From the NCBI GenBank assembly GCA_026225295.1, contig JAMFSN010000309.1:1-64000 (forward strand): 64,000 nt of DNA, in the 5' to 3' direction. The DNA is from Frankia alni (lineage in GTDB: Bacteria; Actinomycetota; Actinomycetes; Frankiales; Frankiaceae). Positions 34,501 to 42,556 of the stretch are shown in pieces; the first letter of the stretch is position 1, and each line of letters begins with the position of its first letter. Below the pieces are notes generated by a model. It was not told where the DNA came from and searched no databases. It saw only the letters and a list, made by a program, of their open reading frames with translations. Position numbers and translations under genes: made by a program.

Positions 34501-35430
34501 TTCCTGATCGTCGCGCTCACCCTCGGCGCGCTGACCTTCCTGGACACCCGACGCGAGCGGACCGCCCGCCACGCCGAAGAACGCCTGACCGCCCTGCTGC
34601 ACAACGCCCACGACATCTTTGTCGTCATCGATGACGAGCGCGTCGCCTTCGTCAGCTCCGCCATCGACACTCTGCTGGGCTGGGACCCCGAGTCGCTGTT
34701 CAACGCGGACATCTCCACGCTCGTCCACCCCGACGACCTCGACCGGCTACGCGCCTTCGCCCGCACGGTCCGCCGGACCGGCTCCGACACCACCCGCGAC
34801 CTCCGCCTCCGGGCCACCGACGGGACCTACCGCTGGTTCGACCTCGACGCCACCGACCTGCACGCCAACCGCCGCATCCGGGGAACCCTGGCAACCTGCC
34901 ATGAAACCAGCGACCGCAAGCGCCTGTCCGACGAACTGACCTACCGAGCCGGCCACGACCCCCTCACCGACCTGGCCAACCGCGCCCATTTCACCCGCCG
35001 CCTCGACGCCGTCGCGGCGGCCGGCGACGTCGGCGAGCGGTTCGCCGTCCTGTTCGTCGACCTCGACAACTTCAAACCCGTCAACGACACCTACGGACAC
35101 GCGACCGGCGACGACGTCCTCCGCGTCCTTGGAAACCGCCTGCAGGCGGCGGGGCGCGGTGCCGACGTCGTCGCCCGCCTCGGCGGCGACGAGTTCGCCC
35201 TCATCCTGACCGAAACCGACGAAACCGACGCCCGCCGCGTCGCGAAACGCCTCCTCGACGTCATCCGCGAGCCCATCGCCGTCAGCGGCATCATCCTGCA
35301 CGTCGACGCCACCATCGGCGTCGCGATCGCCGCCGCCGGCCGCCAACCACCCGAAACCGTGGTCCGCGACGCCGATCGGGCCATGTACCAGGGCAAAGAA
35401 ACCGGCCGGGGCCGGTACATCATCGCCTGA
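31591..35430 (+). CDS. Tandem membrane sensor-PAS-GGDEF protein (double diguanylate cyclase)
   Basis: A 1279-residue protein made of two similar halves. Half 1: TM helix 34-54, extracytoplasmic sensor about 55-300, TM 302-320, PAS 330-445, GGDEF domain 450-612. A Pro-rich linker (618-690) joins half 2: TM 699-720, sensor, TM 967-985, PAS 995-1110, GGDEF domain 1112-1279. Both active sites are exact GGDEF (537-541 and 1198-1202), and both have the inhibitory RxxD I-site five residues upstream (RPGD 528-531, RGAD 1189-1192). The halves share 'FQQP' segments and 'RWFDL' PAS motifs. So both should make c-di-GMP under feedback control. No EAL domain. The start is uncertain: ATG 31591 has no clear ribosome site, and in-frame GTG 31621 is possible. 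Confidence 0.85.
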   Translation: MAGWCEADQVVRGVRGPGKALVGLMVRRGRSLRWAPLLVWVVAAGVVGGLLLAEGQLSLASAERARVEQRGHLVEQTAAYASVTADPVLTRTILAAEPLSPTDPALDTTLLGLNSQTPQGDPIILTQIRNRSGRPLVAVPPGRSVPITDLGPAWEVARAGGSALSPVFRLNGAVRRAVVVALGPAGRTWGVAVQVADEKVPQSFDENLQGLGASPGGQSDLDPRGVAIVSWDPALRGRRLVEPAQLTGVRAGTFAHWTNGTGSHEVLTVATRQATTGYYTIFQQPTSALFSDLRARQRLVDLRLLAVLGVGLGALLLFGAWRMRTVAHAQARVRALLLHSRDLILVVGSDRTMTFVSPAVEKLLGYPAQEWRGQRLSQFADPADDGRIAGLIAGSPPGRTRVERDVRLRNADGTLRWFDLEASDLRDRSEIDGILVTGHEIGARKTLQDRLAYEASHDPLTGLANRDVFANRLETALESAKRAGPDGAPVAVLMVDLDLFKSVNDTWGHPVGDRVLEVVTARLASAVRPGDLVARYGGDEFAVLLPATTGPRARLIADRIRRAVRAPISIDNLVLTVDASLGIAVSSAAANHPGQLVRAADQAMYQAKQGGRTRAETTFPAGPEPTAPPARTAPPARTPPTPPHPASAATARPEPGEAAPARATLTGSTPPANRPTGPAHIQVNGTGHSPERSSRGVSRWIPLVVAALVILAVAAAGSQVVSSAQTSAEHKRIAERTALTARVATNTVVSAGRVLTPALNSVPWSLTNVARDRALLGILKGNPSLGVDPVVALARLDGTTIAQLPPAARLPLGPGAPAWTAALAGTAGLTNTVYSVGAWRAYYAVPILRAGRTTAVLVFGVDLRTIYAQAAFKAIGGLGTGPGGLVDVDPTGRASLAWSPALIGRPVVPAADLPPGNDARRIYPPRTAGLVTIAAAVPGPDPRRYVVFQQPASVLFRDIRVGWLSRDLGLFLIVALTLGALTFLDTRRERTARHAEERLTALLHNAHDIFVVIDDERVAFVSSAIDTLLGWDPESLFNADISTLVHPDDLDRLRAFARTVRRTGSDTTRDLRLRATDGTYRWFDLDATDLHANRRIRGTLATCHETSDRKRLSDELTYRAGHDPLTDLANRAHFTRRLDAVAAAGDVGERFAVLFVDLDNFKPVNDTYGHATGDDVLRVLGNRLQAAGRGADVVARLGGDEFALILTETDETDARRVAKRLLDVIREPIAVSGIILHVDATIGVAIAAAGRQPPETVVRDADRAMYQGKETGRGRYIIA

Positions 35431-35470
35431 GGGCCAACCGTCTGCCCCGTCGCTCAGGCGGCCACCGGAC

Positions 35471-35569
35471 CGCGATCTGCTCGGTGACCGCAGCCTCGTC
35501 GCCGACGATCACCACATCGCCGGGCTGGGGCGCACCCTCACGGCCCAGCATCTCCCGATCCGACGGAAG
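35471..35569 (-). pseudogene. Relic of an LLM-oxidoreductase C-terminus
   Basis: Between the convergent GGDEF and thiolase genes, the minus strand reads 'LPSDREMLGREGAPQPGDVV' then 'IVGDEAAVTEQIA'. This matches the C-terminal 'YRAMLDREG...VGDEAxV' block common in actinobacterial LLM-class F420 oxidoreductases. Only about 33 residues remain, without upstream domain or start codon. It implies that a complete LLM gene once followed the thiolase. Confidence 0.5.
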
Positions 35570-35625
35570 ACGGTTGTCGACCCCGTACCGCTGCCGCCGT
35601 CGGCCCGCTCACCGGGCGCCGGCTC

Positions 35626-36837
35626 TCAGTCCAGCCGCTCGAAGACTGCCGCGATTCCCTGACCGCCGCCGATGCAGAGCGTCTCCAACCCGTACCGGGC
35701 GCCCCGCCGGTGCATTTCCCGCAGCATCGTGGCCAGGATCCGCCCGCCCGTCGCGGCCACCGGGTGCCCCAGCGAGATCCCCGAACCATTCACGTTGAGG
35801 CGGTCGAAATCCGACTCGGCAAAACCCCACTCCCGGGTACAGGCCAGAACCTGGGCCGCGAACGCCTCGTTCAGCTCGATCAGGTCCATGTCGGCCAGTT
35901 TCAGACCGGCGCGTTCGAGGGCCTTCGCCGTCGCCGGGACCGGTCCGATCCCCATCCTTTCGGGACCGACCCCGGCCACCGCCCAACCCACCAGCCGGGC
36001 CAGCGGCCGCAGGCCGAGCCGCTCCGCCGCGGCGGGATGCGTCACGACGCAGGCGGCGGCACCGTCATTCTGACCGCTGGAGTTCCCGGCCGTCACCGTC
36101 GCGGCCGGATCGGACCGGCCCAGAATCGCGCGCAACGACGCCAGCTTCTCGATGGTCGAATCCGGACGCGGATGCTCATCGACGTCGACCACGACATCGC
36201 CCTTACGGCCGGCCACCGACACCGGAATGATCTCTTCAGCGAACCGGCCGGCGGCCTGGGCGTCGACGGCCCGCTGGTGCGAACGCAACGCAAACTCATC
36301 CTGTTCGGCGCGGGAGATTCCGAACTCCCGGCGAAGGTTCTCCGCCGTTTCGATCATCCCACCCGGAACCGGGAAATGAACACCGCCAGCCGTGGTCCGG
36401 CCCCGCGCCAGCGCGTCCTGCAGCGTGACCGAACCGCCCCGGGTCCCCCACCGCATCTCCGTCGAATAGAAAGCCGCGTTGCTCATGCTCTCCGCACCAC
36501 CGGCAATCACCGTGTCCGCGACCCCGGTCTGGACCTGCATCGCGGCGGTGACCACCGCCTGCACCCCGGACCCGCAGCGGCGATCCAGCTGCAGGCCAGG
36601 AACCTCCACGCCGAGCCCGGCGTCGAGGGCGACCACCCGCCCCAGAGCCGGCGCCTCCATGGTCGGATAACAGGAACCGAACAGCACGTCGTCGATGTCC
36701 GAGCCACCCAGACCGGTCCGGTCGAGCAGACCCCGCACGACCGCGGCCCCCAGCTCGTGGGCAGCCAACCCCTTCAGAGCGCCGCCGTAGCCACCGACCG
36801 CGCTGCGTACCGGCTCACAGATCACCGCTGTCCGCAT
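35626..36837 (-). CDS. Acetyl-CoA acyltransferase (thiolase), catalytically complete
   Basis: A 403-residue thiolase that cleaves 3-ketoacyl-CoA or condenses acyl-CoAs. It keeps the nucleophile Cys88 in 'LDRRCGSGVQAV', 'GGAESMS', 'NEAFAAQ', the His in 'GSGISLGHPVAATG' and the second Cys in 'LCIGGGQGIA'. It is the only one of four thiolase-fold genes in the window with the full set. ATG 36837 follows GGGAGGGAAG. It is downstream of a CaiB gene on the same strand (26-nt gap), so the two are probably co-transcribed. Confidence 0.93.
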   Translation of the reverse strand: MRTAVICEPVRSAVGGYGGALKGLAAHELGAAVVRGLLDRTGLGGSDIDDVLFGSCYPTMEAPALGRVVALDAGLGVEVPGLQLDRRCGSGVQAVVTAAMQVQTGVADTVIAGGAESMSNAAFYSTEMRWGTRGGSVTLQDALARGRTTAGGVHFPVPGGMIETAENLRREFGISRAEQDEFALRSHQRAVDAQAAGRFAEEIIPVSVAGRKGDVVVDVDEHPRPDSTIEKLASLRAILGRSDPAATVTAGNSSGQNDGAAACVVTHPAAAERLGLRPLARLVGWAVAGVGPERMGIGPVPATAKALERAGLKLADMDLIELNEAFAAQVLACTREWGFAESDFDRLNVNGSGISLGHPVAATGGRILATMLREMHRRGARYGLETLCIGGGQGIAAVFERLD

Positions 36838-36863
36838 ACTTCCCTCCCCCACTGAAACGGGCA

Positions 36864-38078
36864 CTAACCGACGACGCCCTTGACCTTGAGATCCACGACC
36901 GCGTCCCAGTCGAAACCCAGTTCCGCGAGGATCGCGTCGCCATGTTCGTTCAGCTCGGGGGCCCGGCCCGGCGGGGCCGCTTCCTCGTCGAACTGGACCG
37001 GCGCGGCCACCAACTGGAACGGATTGCCGTTGGCCGCTTTCACGCCCTGGATATAGCCATTGGCCTGCGCCTGCGGATCCGCGGCGGTTTCCAGAGTGGT
37101 CTGCGCGACCGCCCACTGGCCGCTGAACTCACTCAGCCGCGAGCGCCACTCCTGGACCGTGCCCTGAGCGAATACCTCGCGCAGCAGCTCGGTGGCTTCG
37201 GCCGCGTGGGCGCTGATCGACGCGTGGTCGACGAAACGAGGATCGTCGACCAGTTCGGTCCGCCCGATGATCTGACACAGTTCCGACCAGTATCTGGTCA
37301 CCTGCAGGCAGGAGAATGAGAGGAACCGCCCGTCGCTGGTCCGGTAATTCGCGACCAGCGGATTGCCGGTCCGCCCACCGGGCGGTTGCCCCCAGGGGGT
37401 GTTCAGTTGCAGGGACAGTGCGATCCCCTGCCCCATGGACCACATACCCACGCCGAGCAGCGACACATCTACCGTGGTGGCCTGGCCGGTGCGCCCCCGG
37501 TGATAGAGGGCCCCCATGAGACCCCCGGCAATGGTCAGCGCGCCGATGGAGTCACCGAATCCGGGAGCGGGCGGAAAGAGCAGGCCCTCCGCCTCCGGCT
37601 CCTGGAGGGCCATCGCGATGCCGGCCCGGCTCCAGAACGACAGGAAGTCGTACGATCCGCGGTCGGCATCCGGGCCCCGCTCCCCCTGCCCGATCCCGCG
37701 GGCGTAGATGATGTCGGGATTGTGCGCCCGAATGTCGTCGACGTCGATCTTCAATTTGCTGCGGACACTGGGCAGTTTGTTGGTCAGGAAGATGTCGCTG
37801 GTCTTGACCAGCTGGTAAAGGATGTCCAGGCCTTCCTCCGACCGCAGGTCGAGAGCCAGACTCTTCTTGCCGCGGTTGGAGTGCTCGAGAAGGACGTGCA
37901 CGCCTCCCGCGATCGGGGCGGTGCCGGTCGACGCGAGACCTCGCATCGCGTCGCCGCGCTCCACGTGCTCGATCTTGATGACCTCCGCGCCCCAGTCGGC
38001 GAGCAGTGCCGAGGCCGCGGGGACGAAGGTGTGCTCGGCCACCTCGAGGATGCGAACGCCTTCCATTACTGCTGTCAT
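36864..38078 (-). CDS. CaiB/BaiF-family CoA transferase 2
   Basis: A 404-residue class III CoA-transferase starting 'MTAVMEGVRILEVAEHTFVP' with a GGGAGGA box. Family blocks 'ASALLADWGAEVIKIEHVERGD', 'NRGKKSLALDLRSEEG', 'GSYDFLSFWSRAG' (catalytic Asp region) and 'TTVDVSLLGVGMWSMGQG' are present. It is a paralogue of the gene at 19308 and paired with the thiolase. The upstream 196-nt gap holds a promoter and a hexamer array. Confidence 0.9.
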   Translation of the reverse strand: MTAVMEGVRILEVAEHTFVPAASALLADWGAEVIKIEHVERGDAMRGLASTGTAPIAGGVHVLLEHSNRGKKSLALDLRSEEGLDILYQLVKTSDIFLTNKLPSVRSKLKIDVDDIRAHNPDIIYARGIGQGERGPDADRGSYDFLSFWSRAGIAMALQEPEAEGLLFPPAPGFGDSIGALTIAGGLMGALYHRGRTGQATTVDVSLLGVGMWSMGQGIALSLQLNTPWGQPPGGRTGNPLVANYRTSDGRFLSFSCLQVTRYWSELCQIIGRTELVDDPRFVDHASISAHAAEATELLREVFAQGTVQEWRSRLSEFSGQWAVAQTTLETAADPQAQANGYIQGVKAANGNPFQLVAAPVQFDEEAAPPGRAPELNEHGDAILAELGFDWDAVVDLKVKGVVG

Positions 38079-38195
38079 GCCGTCCTCCCGCGTCGCGTGG
38101 TGATCGATGACATCTCGGCGGACCGGCGGCGACCAGTACGTTCGCGATCCGCGATCGTCGCGTCGCTCAGGGGCCACGACCTCACCAAACACCAA

Positions 38196-38251
38196 GTCGA
38201 CGTCGACCTCGATATTGATTTGACCTTAACGGTGGCGTGGATCGGTGGCAA
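38196..38251 (-). promoter_or_regulatory. Promoter of the CaiB-thiolase unit with adjacent hexamer array
   Basis: On the minus strand, TTGCCA (38251-38246) and TAAGGT (38228-38223) are 17 nt apart, a reasonable sigma-70-type promoter for the CaiB gene. The array GTCGAC-GTCGAC-CTCGAT-ATTGAT-TTGACC (38196-38225 on the plus strand) starts in the -10 and covers the transcription start, an ideal place for a repressor. Confidence 0.45.
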
Positions 38252-38274
38252 CCGAAGGTTGAACCGACAATGCG

Positions 38275-39033
38275 CTACGCCGGCCCGTCGTTGCCCGGGT
38301 ATGGCGGTGGTTCCTCCTTCATGCCGAGCGCGTTCGCCCACAGAATGGTGAGCTGCTCCACCGCCTCGTCGAAGTCGTAGTCGCGATAGCCCTGGACCAA
38401 CCAGAGTTCCGCGAAACGGGCGACCATCGCGCCCAGGGCGTCGGCGGCCAGGGGCGGGTCGAGACGCCGGTCCACGGCTCCCTGTGCCTGCAGCTGCCGG
38501 ATCCCTCGTTCGGCCCGTTCGACGAAATGCTTCATCGTCGCCATACGGGCCGCATTTACCGGCCCGTCGTATCGCGAGACCCCCTCGATCACGCCCATGA
38601 TCGCGGCTTCGTCGCGGTAACGCCCGAGATACCGGCGGTTCGCCCTCCGGATGCGCTCCCAGGCGGTGTCCCGCGGCCCACCGTGGGTCGATCCGTGCTC
38701 AGGCGGCGCGGTCAGACGTTCCTCCTGCGCCGCCGCGACTTCCCGGAACAGCTGTTCCTTGGATTCGAAGTAGTGGTAAAAGGTGCCCAGCGCGATGTCC
38801 GCGGTTTCGGTGATGTCCGCGATTCTGGATTCGAGGAAACCGTCGCGCTCGAACACAATCTTGGCCGCGTTGATCAGGCGGCTCCGCGTCTGCGCGCCCT
38901 TACGCGAACGAGGGCCGCCGGCCCGGGATGCCGGGGTCCCGGGCACGGTCGTTCCGGACACGGTCGTTCGGGCGCCGGCCCGCGTCGGGCCGGCCGGCTC
39001 AGACGAGCGGGATGTCGAGGAGGTCACAGGCAT
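38275..39033 (-). CDS. TetR-family transcriptional regulator
   Basis: A 252-residue repressor. HTH 'LINAAKIVFERDGFLESRIADITETADIALGTF' with recognition part 'YHYFESKEQLFREV'; C-terminal domain 'GAMVARFAELWLVQGY'. ATG 39033 overlaps the 3' end of the upstream amidohydrolase gene by 35 nt. The first 45 residues are a low-complexity Ser/Thr/Gly segment, and a start further in is possible. It probably controls the neighbouring CaiB-thiolase unit and/or amidohydrolase. Confidence 0.8.
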   Translation of the reverse strand: MPVTSSTSRSSEPAGPTRAGARTTVSGTTVPGTPASRAGGPRSRKGAQTRSRLINAAKIVFERDGFLESRIADITETADIALGTFYHYFESKEQLFREVAAAQEERLTAPPEHGSTHGGPRDTAWERIRRANRRYLGRYRDEAAIMGVIEGVSRYDGPVNAARMATMKHFVERAERGIRQLQAQGAVDRRLDPPLAADALGAMVARFAELWLVQGYRDYDFDEAVEQLTILWANALGMKEEPPPYPGNDGPA

Positions 39034-40189
39034 TCTCTCGGGCGATCTTCTGGACGTCCTGGTCGGGCAGCTTCGCCAGCGAGTCGGTCACGAAGTCGGC
39101 CGGCGCGCGGGTGCCTTCGGCGTGCGGCCAGTCCGAGCCGAGCAGCAGGCGGTCGACCCGGGCGTCGGCGGCGATTTCGTCAATGCGGTCCTCCCAGAAC
39201 GGAGTGATCCAGACGTGCTCGCCGAAGACGGCCCGCGGTTCGTCCCTGAAGTACCCCGGATTCCGGTTGGCGGCATCGTCCAGGCGGTGGAGGAGGTCGG
39301 CGACCCACGAGGCGCCGTTTTCGACGCTGGCCAACCGGAGGCCGGGAAAGCGCTCGAAGATCTTGTGACACAGCGCCGCCGCATAGAAGTCGCTGACCGC
39401 GCGGGCCTTCGTCACGATGCCCCGCAGCGGGGAGCGGAACAGGGCACTCTCCCCCGCGCCGGGCTCCCACATCTGGACCAGCGCGTCGTAGCCGTCGACG
39501 CCCGCGTGGGTGGCCACGGGTACGCGGGATTCGGCGGCCAGTCCCCAGAAGCGGTCGTAGACCGGATCGAACGGTGAGCGGTACCCGCCGGGCACCGGGA
39601 CCGGGGCATTCCTGACGTTCACCGCCACCGCGCCGGCGTCGAGCACCCGCTGCAGTTCGGCGACGGCCACCTCCGGATCAAGAAGTGAAACATACGGCAC
39701 GGCAAACAGTCGGCCCTGGTAGCGGTAGCCCCAGTCCTCCGCAAGCCAGCGATTGAAGGCTCGGAAAACCTCGCCGCAGGCCGTGGGATCGTGCTGGAGC
39801 GCGGCTTCGATGCCGACGCCGAGCGTCGGGAACAGCAGTGCGGCGGCGACCCCCTGCCCGTCCATGACCGTCAGCCGGGCATCGCGGTCCCGGTACTCGG
39901 GCCGTATCGGTTCCAGGTCACCGAAGGCCTCGGTGATGCCCTGCCGGCCGGGATTCCCGCGATACCAGTCGAACAGCGCGCCGGGCCGCGCGACCGGGTC
40001 GAACGTGGGGTTGGCGATGTAGGAGTTGACCGTCCCCCCGACGAGAAGGCGGCGACGGCCGTTGACCTCCGCCCACTGGACACCCCGGCCGCGCAGCGAC
40101 CGGTCCTGGTACCGCGTGAAGGCGTCGTCCGCCTCGTAGTAGTGGTTGTCGAAGTCGAAGATCCACGGTTGGGGCGGTTGCTCCGGCAC
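38999..40189 (-). CDS. Amidohydrolase-2 family metal-dependent hydrolase/decarboxylase 3
   Basis: A 396-residue TIM-barrel hydrolase. The first metal motif 'DFDNHYYEADDAFTRY' (12-27) and late 'LLLGSDWPHAEG' match the gene at 10065-11282, its paralogue. GTG 40189 is chosen because GGAGGG lies 7 nt upstream; the longer frame reads through the divergent promoter. Divergent from a FadE pair, with which it may share regulation by the array at 40254-40283. Substrate unknown. Confidence 0.84.
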   Translation of the reverse strand: MPEQPPQPWIFDFDNHYYEADDAFTRYQDRSLRGRGVQWAEVNGRRRLLVGGTVNSYIANPTFDPVARPGALFDWYRGNPGRQGITEAFGDLEPIRPEYRDRDARLTVMDGQGVAAALLFPTLGVGIEAALQHDPTACGEVFRAFNRWLAEDWGYRYQGRLFAVPYVSLLDPEVAVAELQRVLDAGAVAVNVRNAPVPVPGGYRSPFDPVYDRFWGLAAESRVPVATHAGVDGYDALVQMWEPGAGESALFRSPLRGIVTKARAVSDFYAAALCHKIFERFPGLRLASVENGASWVADLLHRLDDAANRNPGYFRDEPRAVFGEHVWITPFWEDRIDEIAADARVDRLLLGSDWPHAEGTRAPADFVTDSLAKLPDQDVQKIARENACDLLDIPLV

Positions 40190-40248
40190 GATCGACCTCC
40201 CTCCGAATGCGGCTGGGAACTGCTTGACGCTAGCTCGTCCTCGCTCCC

Positions 40249-40283
40249 AGACTATCGAAATCGAGTCCGAAGTCGAGAATTCG
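40249..40283 (-). promoter_or_regulatory. Promoter and hexamer array between amidohydrolase and FadE genes
   Basis: On the plus strand the array reads ATCGAA-ATCGAG-TCCGAA-GTCGAG-AATTCG (40254-40283). Read on the minus strand it supplies CTCGAC (40277-40272) and, after 17 nt, TAGTCT (40254-40249), a plausible promoter for the amidohydrolase gene. A nearby ACGCTAGC (40227-40234) is also found beside the array upstream of the transporter operon (1234-1241). Confidence 0.4.
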
Positions 40284-40295
40284 TGGGAGTAGACA

Positions 40296-41312
40296 CTGAG
40301 CACCACCGACGACGACATCGACCAGCTCCGGTCCGCCCTGCGGGGAGCGCTCGGCACCGCCAAGGCGAGCGGGACGCCGGCCCCCGACGGCGACTGGCGG
40401 CGCGGCTGGCCGGGCCTCGCCGATCTCGGCGTCACCGGGTTCTGCGTACCCGAGAACCGGGGGGGCTTCGGCCTGCGGATCGACGCCGCGGTCGCGACGG
40501 CCGTGGAGTTCGGCGCCGTGCTCCACGGCGCACCCTATGCCGGGCTGACGACCAGTGCCCACGCCTTGGCGGCCGCGCCGGACGACGGCGCCGCCGCCCA
40601 CCTCCTGGCCGGCATCCTGACCGGCGAACGCATCTGCGCCCTGGGGCTCGCCGGTCCTGATGCCCGCGTCGCCCGGCTCATCGACGGCGCGGCCCGGGCA
40701 GACGCGCTGCTCCTGGTCGACCGCTACTCCTCCGCCCTGACGCTCTTCCCGGATCGGCACGGCTGGAGCGCCGAGCCGGCGCGGGACGACTTCGACGTCA
40801 GCCGAACCTGTTCCACCGTCACCGTTGACCGCGGGGAAGGTCATCGCCTCGCGACCGACGGCCGCGCCTTCGGGCTGTACCGCCTTCTTCTCGCGGCCGA
40901 CGCCGTGGGCTGCGTACAAACCGTGCTGGACCGAACCGTCGCGTACAGCGCCCAGCGTCACGCGTTCGGCCGTCCGATCGGCGGCTTCCAGGCGGTCCAG
41001 CACCGCCTCGTCGATCACACCGTGCGCGCCCGGGGGATGGCCCTCGCGGTCGCCGAAGCGGCCCGGTCGCTGTCTTCTGAGGATGGGCCCCGGGCGGCGC
41101 GATCCGTCGCGGTCGCCGGGGTGAGCGTGAACTCCGCCGCCACGCACATCATTCACGACCTGCTGCAACTCACCGGAGCGATCGGCTTCACCTGGGAGTA
41201 CGGCCTGCATTTCCACGAACGCCGCGCCCACCAGGACGCCCGGCTGGCCGGGAATCCCCGGGCCGCCCTACGGTCGCTCGCCGAGCTCGAGGAGTGGACC
41301 CGTGCCCGCTGA
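40296..41312 (+). CDS. Acyl-CoA dehydrogenase, short (beta-type) subunit; apparent CTG start
   Basis: A FadE-family protein of about 338 residues, partner of the next gene. The C-terminal half has 'QTVLDRTVAYSAQRHAFGRP' followed by 'IGGFQAVQHRLVDH' and 'QLTGAIGFTWEYGLHF', typical of these subunits. The FAD-binding 'SEPxxGSD' motif is absent, as in the degenerate subunits of ChsE1-ChsE2-type heterotetramers. The conserved N-terminus ('WPGLADLGVTGFCVPENRGG') lies upstream of the first ATG/GTG/TTG. The only fitting initiation is CTG 40296 ('STTDDDIDQLRSAL'), 6 nt after GGGAG. GTG 40503 would delete the N-domain. Confidence 0.82.
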   Translation: MSTTDDDIDQLRSALRGALGTAKASGTPAPDGDWRRGWPGLADLGVTGFCVPENRGGFGLRIDAAVATAVEFGAVLHGAPYAGLTTSAHALAAAPDDGAAAHLLAGILTGERICALGLAGPDARVARLIDGAARADALLLVDRYSSALTLFPDRHGWSAEPARDDFDVSRTCSTVTVDRGEGHRLATDGRAFGLYRLLLAADAVGCVQTVLDRTVAYSAQRHAFGRPIGGFQAVQHRLVDHTVRARGMALAVAEAARSLSSEDGPRAARSVAVAGVSVNSAATHIIHDLLQLTGAIGFTWEYGLHFHERRAHQDARLAGNPRAALRSLAELEEWTRAR

Positions 41313-42498
41313 CACCACGCCCGCTGACATCCGGTCCGCTGACATCGACGGCTACCGCGACCAGGTCCGGGGGTTCATCGCCGACCGCGGCGTCCCGATG
41401 CCCGGGGAAGGCGTGCGCGTCCCGAGGGACGCCGAGCAGGAACGGGCCGTCCGGGCCTGGCTGCGGTCGCTGTACGAGGCGGGGTATCTCGGGGCCGGCT
41501 GGCCAGCGCAGTGGGGCGGCCGGCCCGACCACCGCCCGATCCACGACCTCGTCCTGATGGAGGAGCTCATCCGGGCGGACGCCTACCGGCCCCTCGACCA
41601 GACGATGCTGGCCAGCCACGCCCTCATCGAGTTCGGCAGCGACGCCCAGAGGCGCGAGCTGCTGCCCCGCATCCGCGGCGGCGAGCACATCTGGTGCCAA
41701 CTGTTCAGCGAGCCCGAGACCGGCAGCGACCTGGCCTCCCTGCGGACCCGCGCCGAGCCCGACGGCGACGGCTTCGTGGTCACCGGCCAGAAGATCTGGA
41801 GCACCGACGCCCAGTGGGCCGACATGGGGATGCTGGTCGCGCGGACGGACCCGAGCATCAACCGGCACGCCGGGATCACCGCGTTCGTCGTGCCCATGAA
41901 CCTTCCGGGCATCGAGGTCCGACCGATCCGGGAAATGACCGGCCTGGCCGAATTCTGCGAAGTCTTCCTCGACCGGGTCCGCCTCGACGCCTCCCACATC
42001 CTGGGTGAGGTGGGCGGCGGGTGGCAGGTGGTGACCTCCGGCCTGGCCTCCGAACGCGCCTTCGTCGGCGCCAACGCGGTGCAGCTCGAGCGGATGTTCG
42101 CCGACCTGGTCGCCCTGGCCGCCGGCGCCCGGCTACCCGACGGCACCGCGGCCATCGAGCACGAAGACGTCCAGGCGCAGCTGGCCGACGCGCTCGTCCG
42201 GGTGGAGGAGGTGAAGCTGATCGTGCGCGACACCGTCGATCGCATCCTGATCGACAACGAGCACCCGAGCGACGGCCCGGTGGCCAAACTCGCCTACACC
42301 GAACTCAACGTGGCGCTGTGCGAACGGGCAATGGACCTCATCGCGTCCGCGGCGTCCATCGACGACAGCATCGCCGACATCGCCGACCGCTGGCAGCACA
42401 ACTTCCTCTGGAGCCGGGCCCTGACCATCTCGGGCGGGGCTTCCGAGATCATCCGCGGCATCATCGGCCGCCAGCTGCTGGGCCTCCCCCGGGCCTGA
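41302..42498 (+). CDS. Acyl-CoA dehydrogenase, FAD-binding (alpha-type) subunit
   Basis: A 398-residue FadE protein with the complete flavin motif 'FSEPETGSDLASLRT', 'GQKIWSTDAQWADMGMLVART' and the C-terminal 'GGASEIIRGIIGRQLLGLPR'. It introduces the alpha-beta double bond in an acyl-CoA. GTG 41302 overlaps the partner gene by 11 nt, as expected for an obligate heteromer. Electron acceptor (ETF) genes are not in the window. Confidence 0.9.
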   Translation: MPADTTPADIRSADIDGYRDQVRGFIADRGVPMPGEGVRVPRDAEQERAVRAWLRSLYEAGYLGAGWPAQWGGRPDHRPIHDLVLMEELIRADAYRPLDQTMLASHALIEFGSDAQRRELLPRIRGGEHIWCQLFSEPETGSDLASLRTRAEPDGDGFVVTGQKIWSTDAQWADMGMLVARTDPSINRHAGITAFVVPMNLPGIEVRPIREMTGLAEFCEVFLDRVRLDASHILGEVGGGWQVVTSGLASERAFVGANAVQLERMFADLVALAAGARLPDGTAAIEHEDVQAQLADALVRVEEVKLIVRDTVDRILIDNEHPSDGPVAKLAYTELNVALCERAMDLIASAASIDDSIADIADRWQHNFLWSRALTISGGASEIIRGIIGRQLLGLPRA

Positions 42499-42556
42499 CC
42501 GCGGTTGCCCGGGCGGGGAGAGCCGCCTCAGCCCGGCCCTGGCGCTACCGGTCCGG

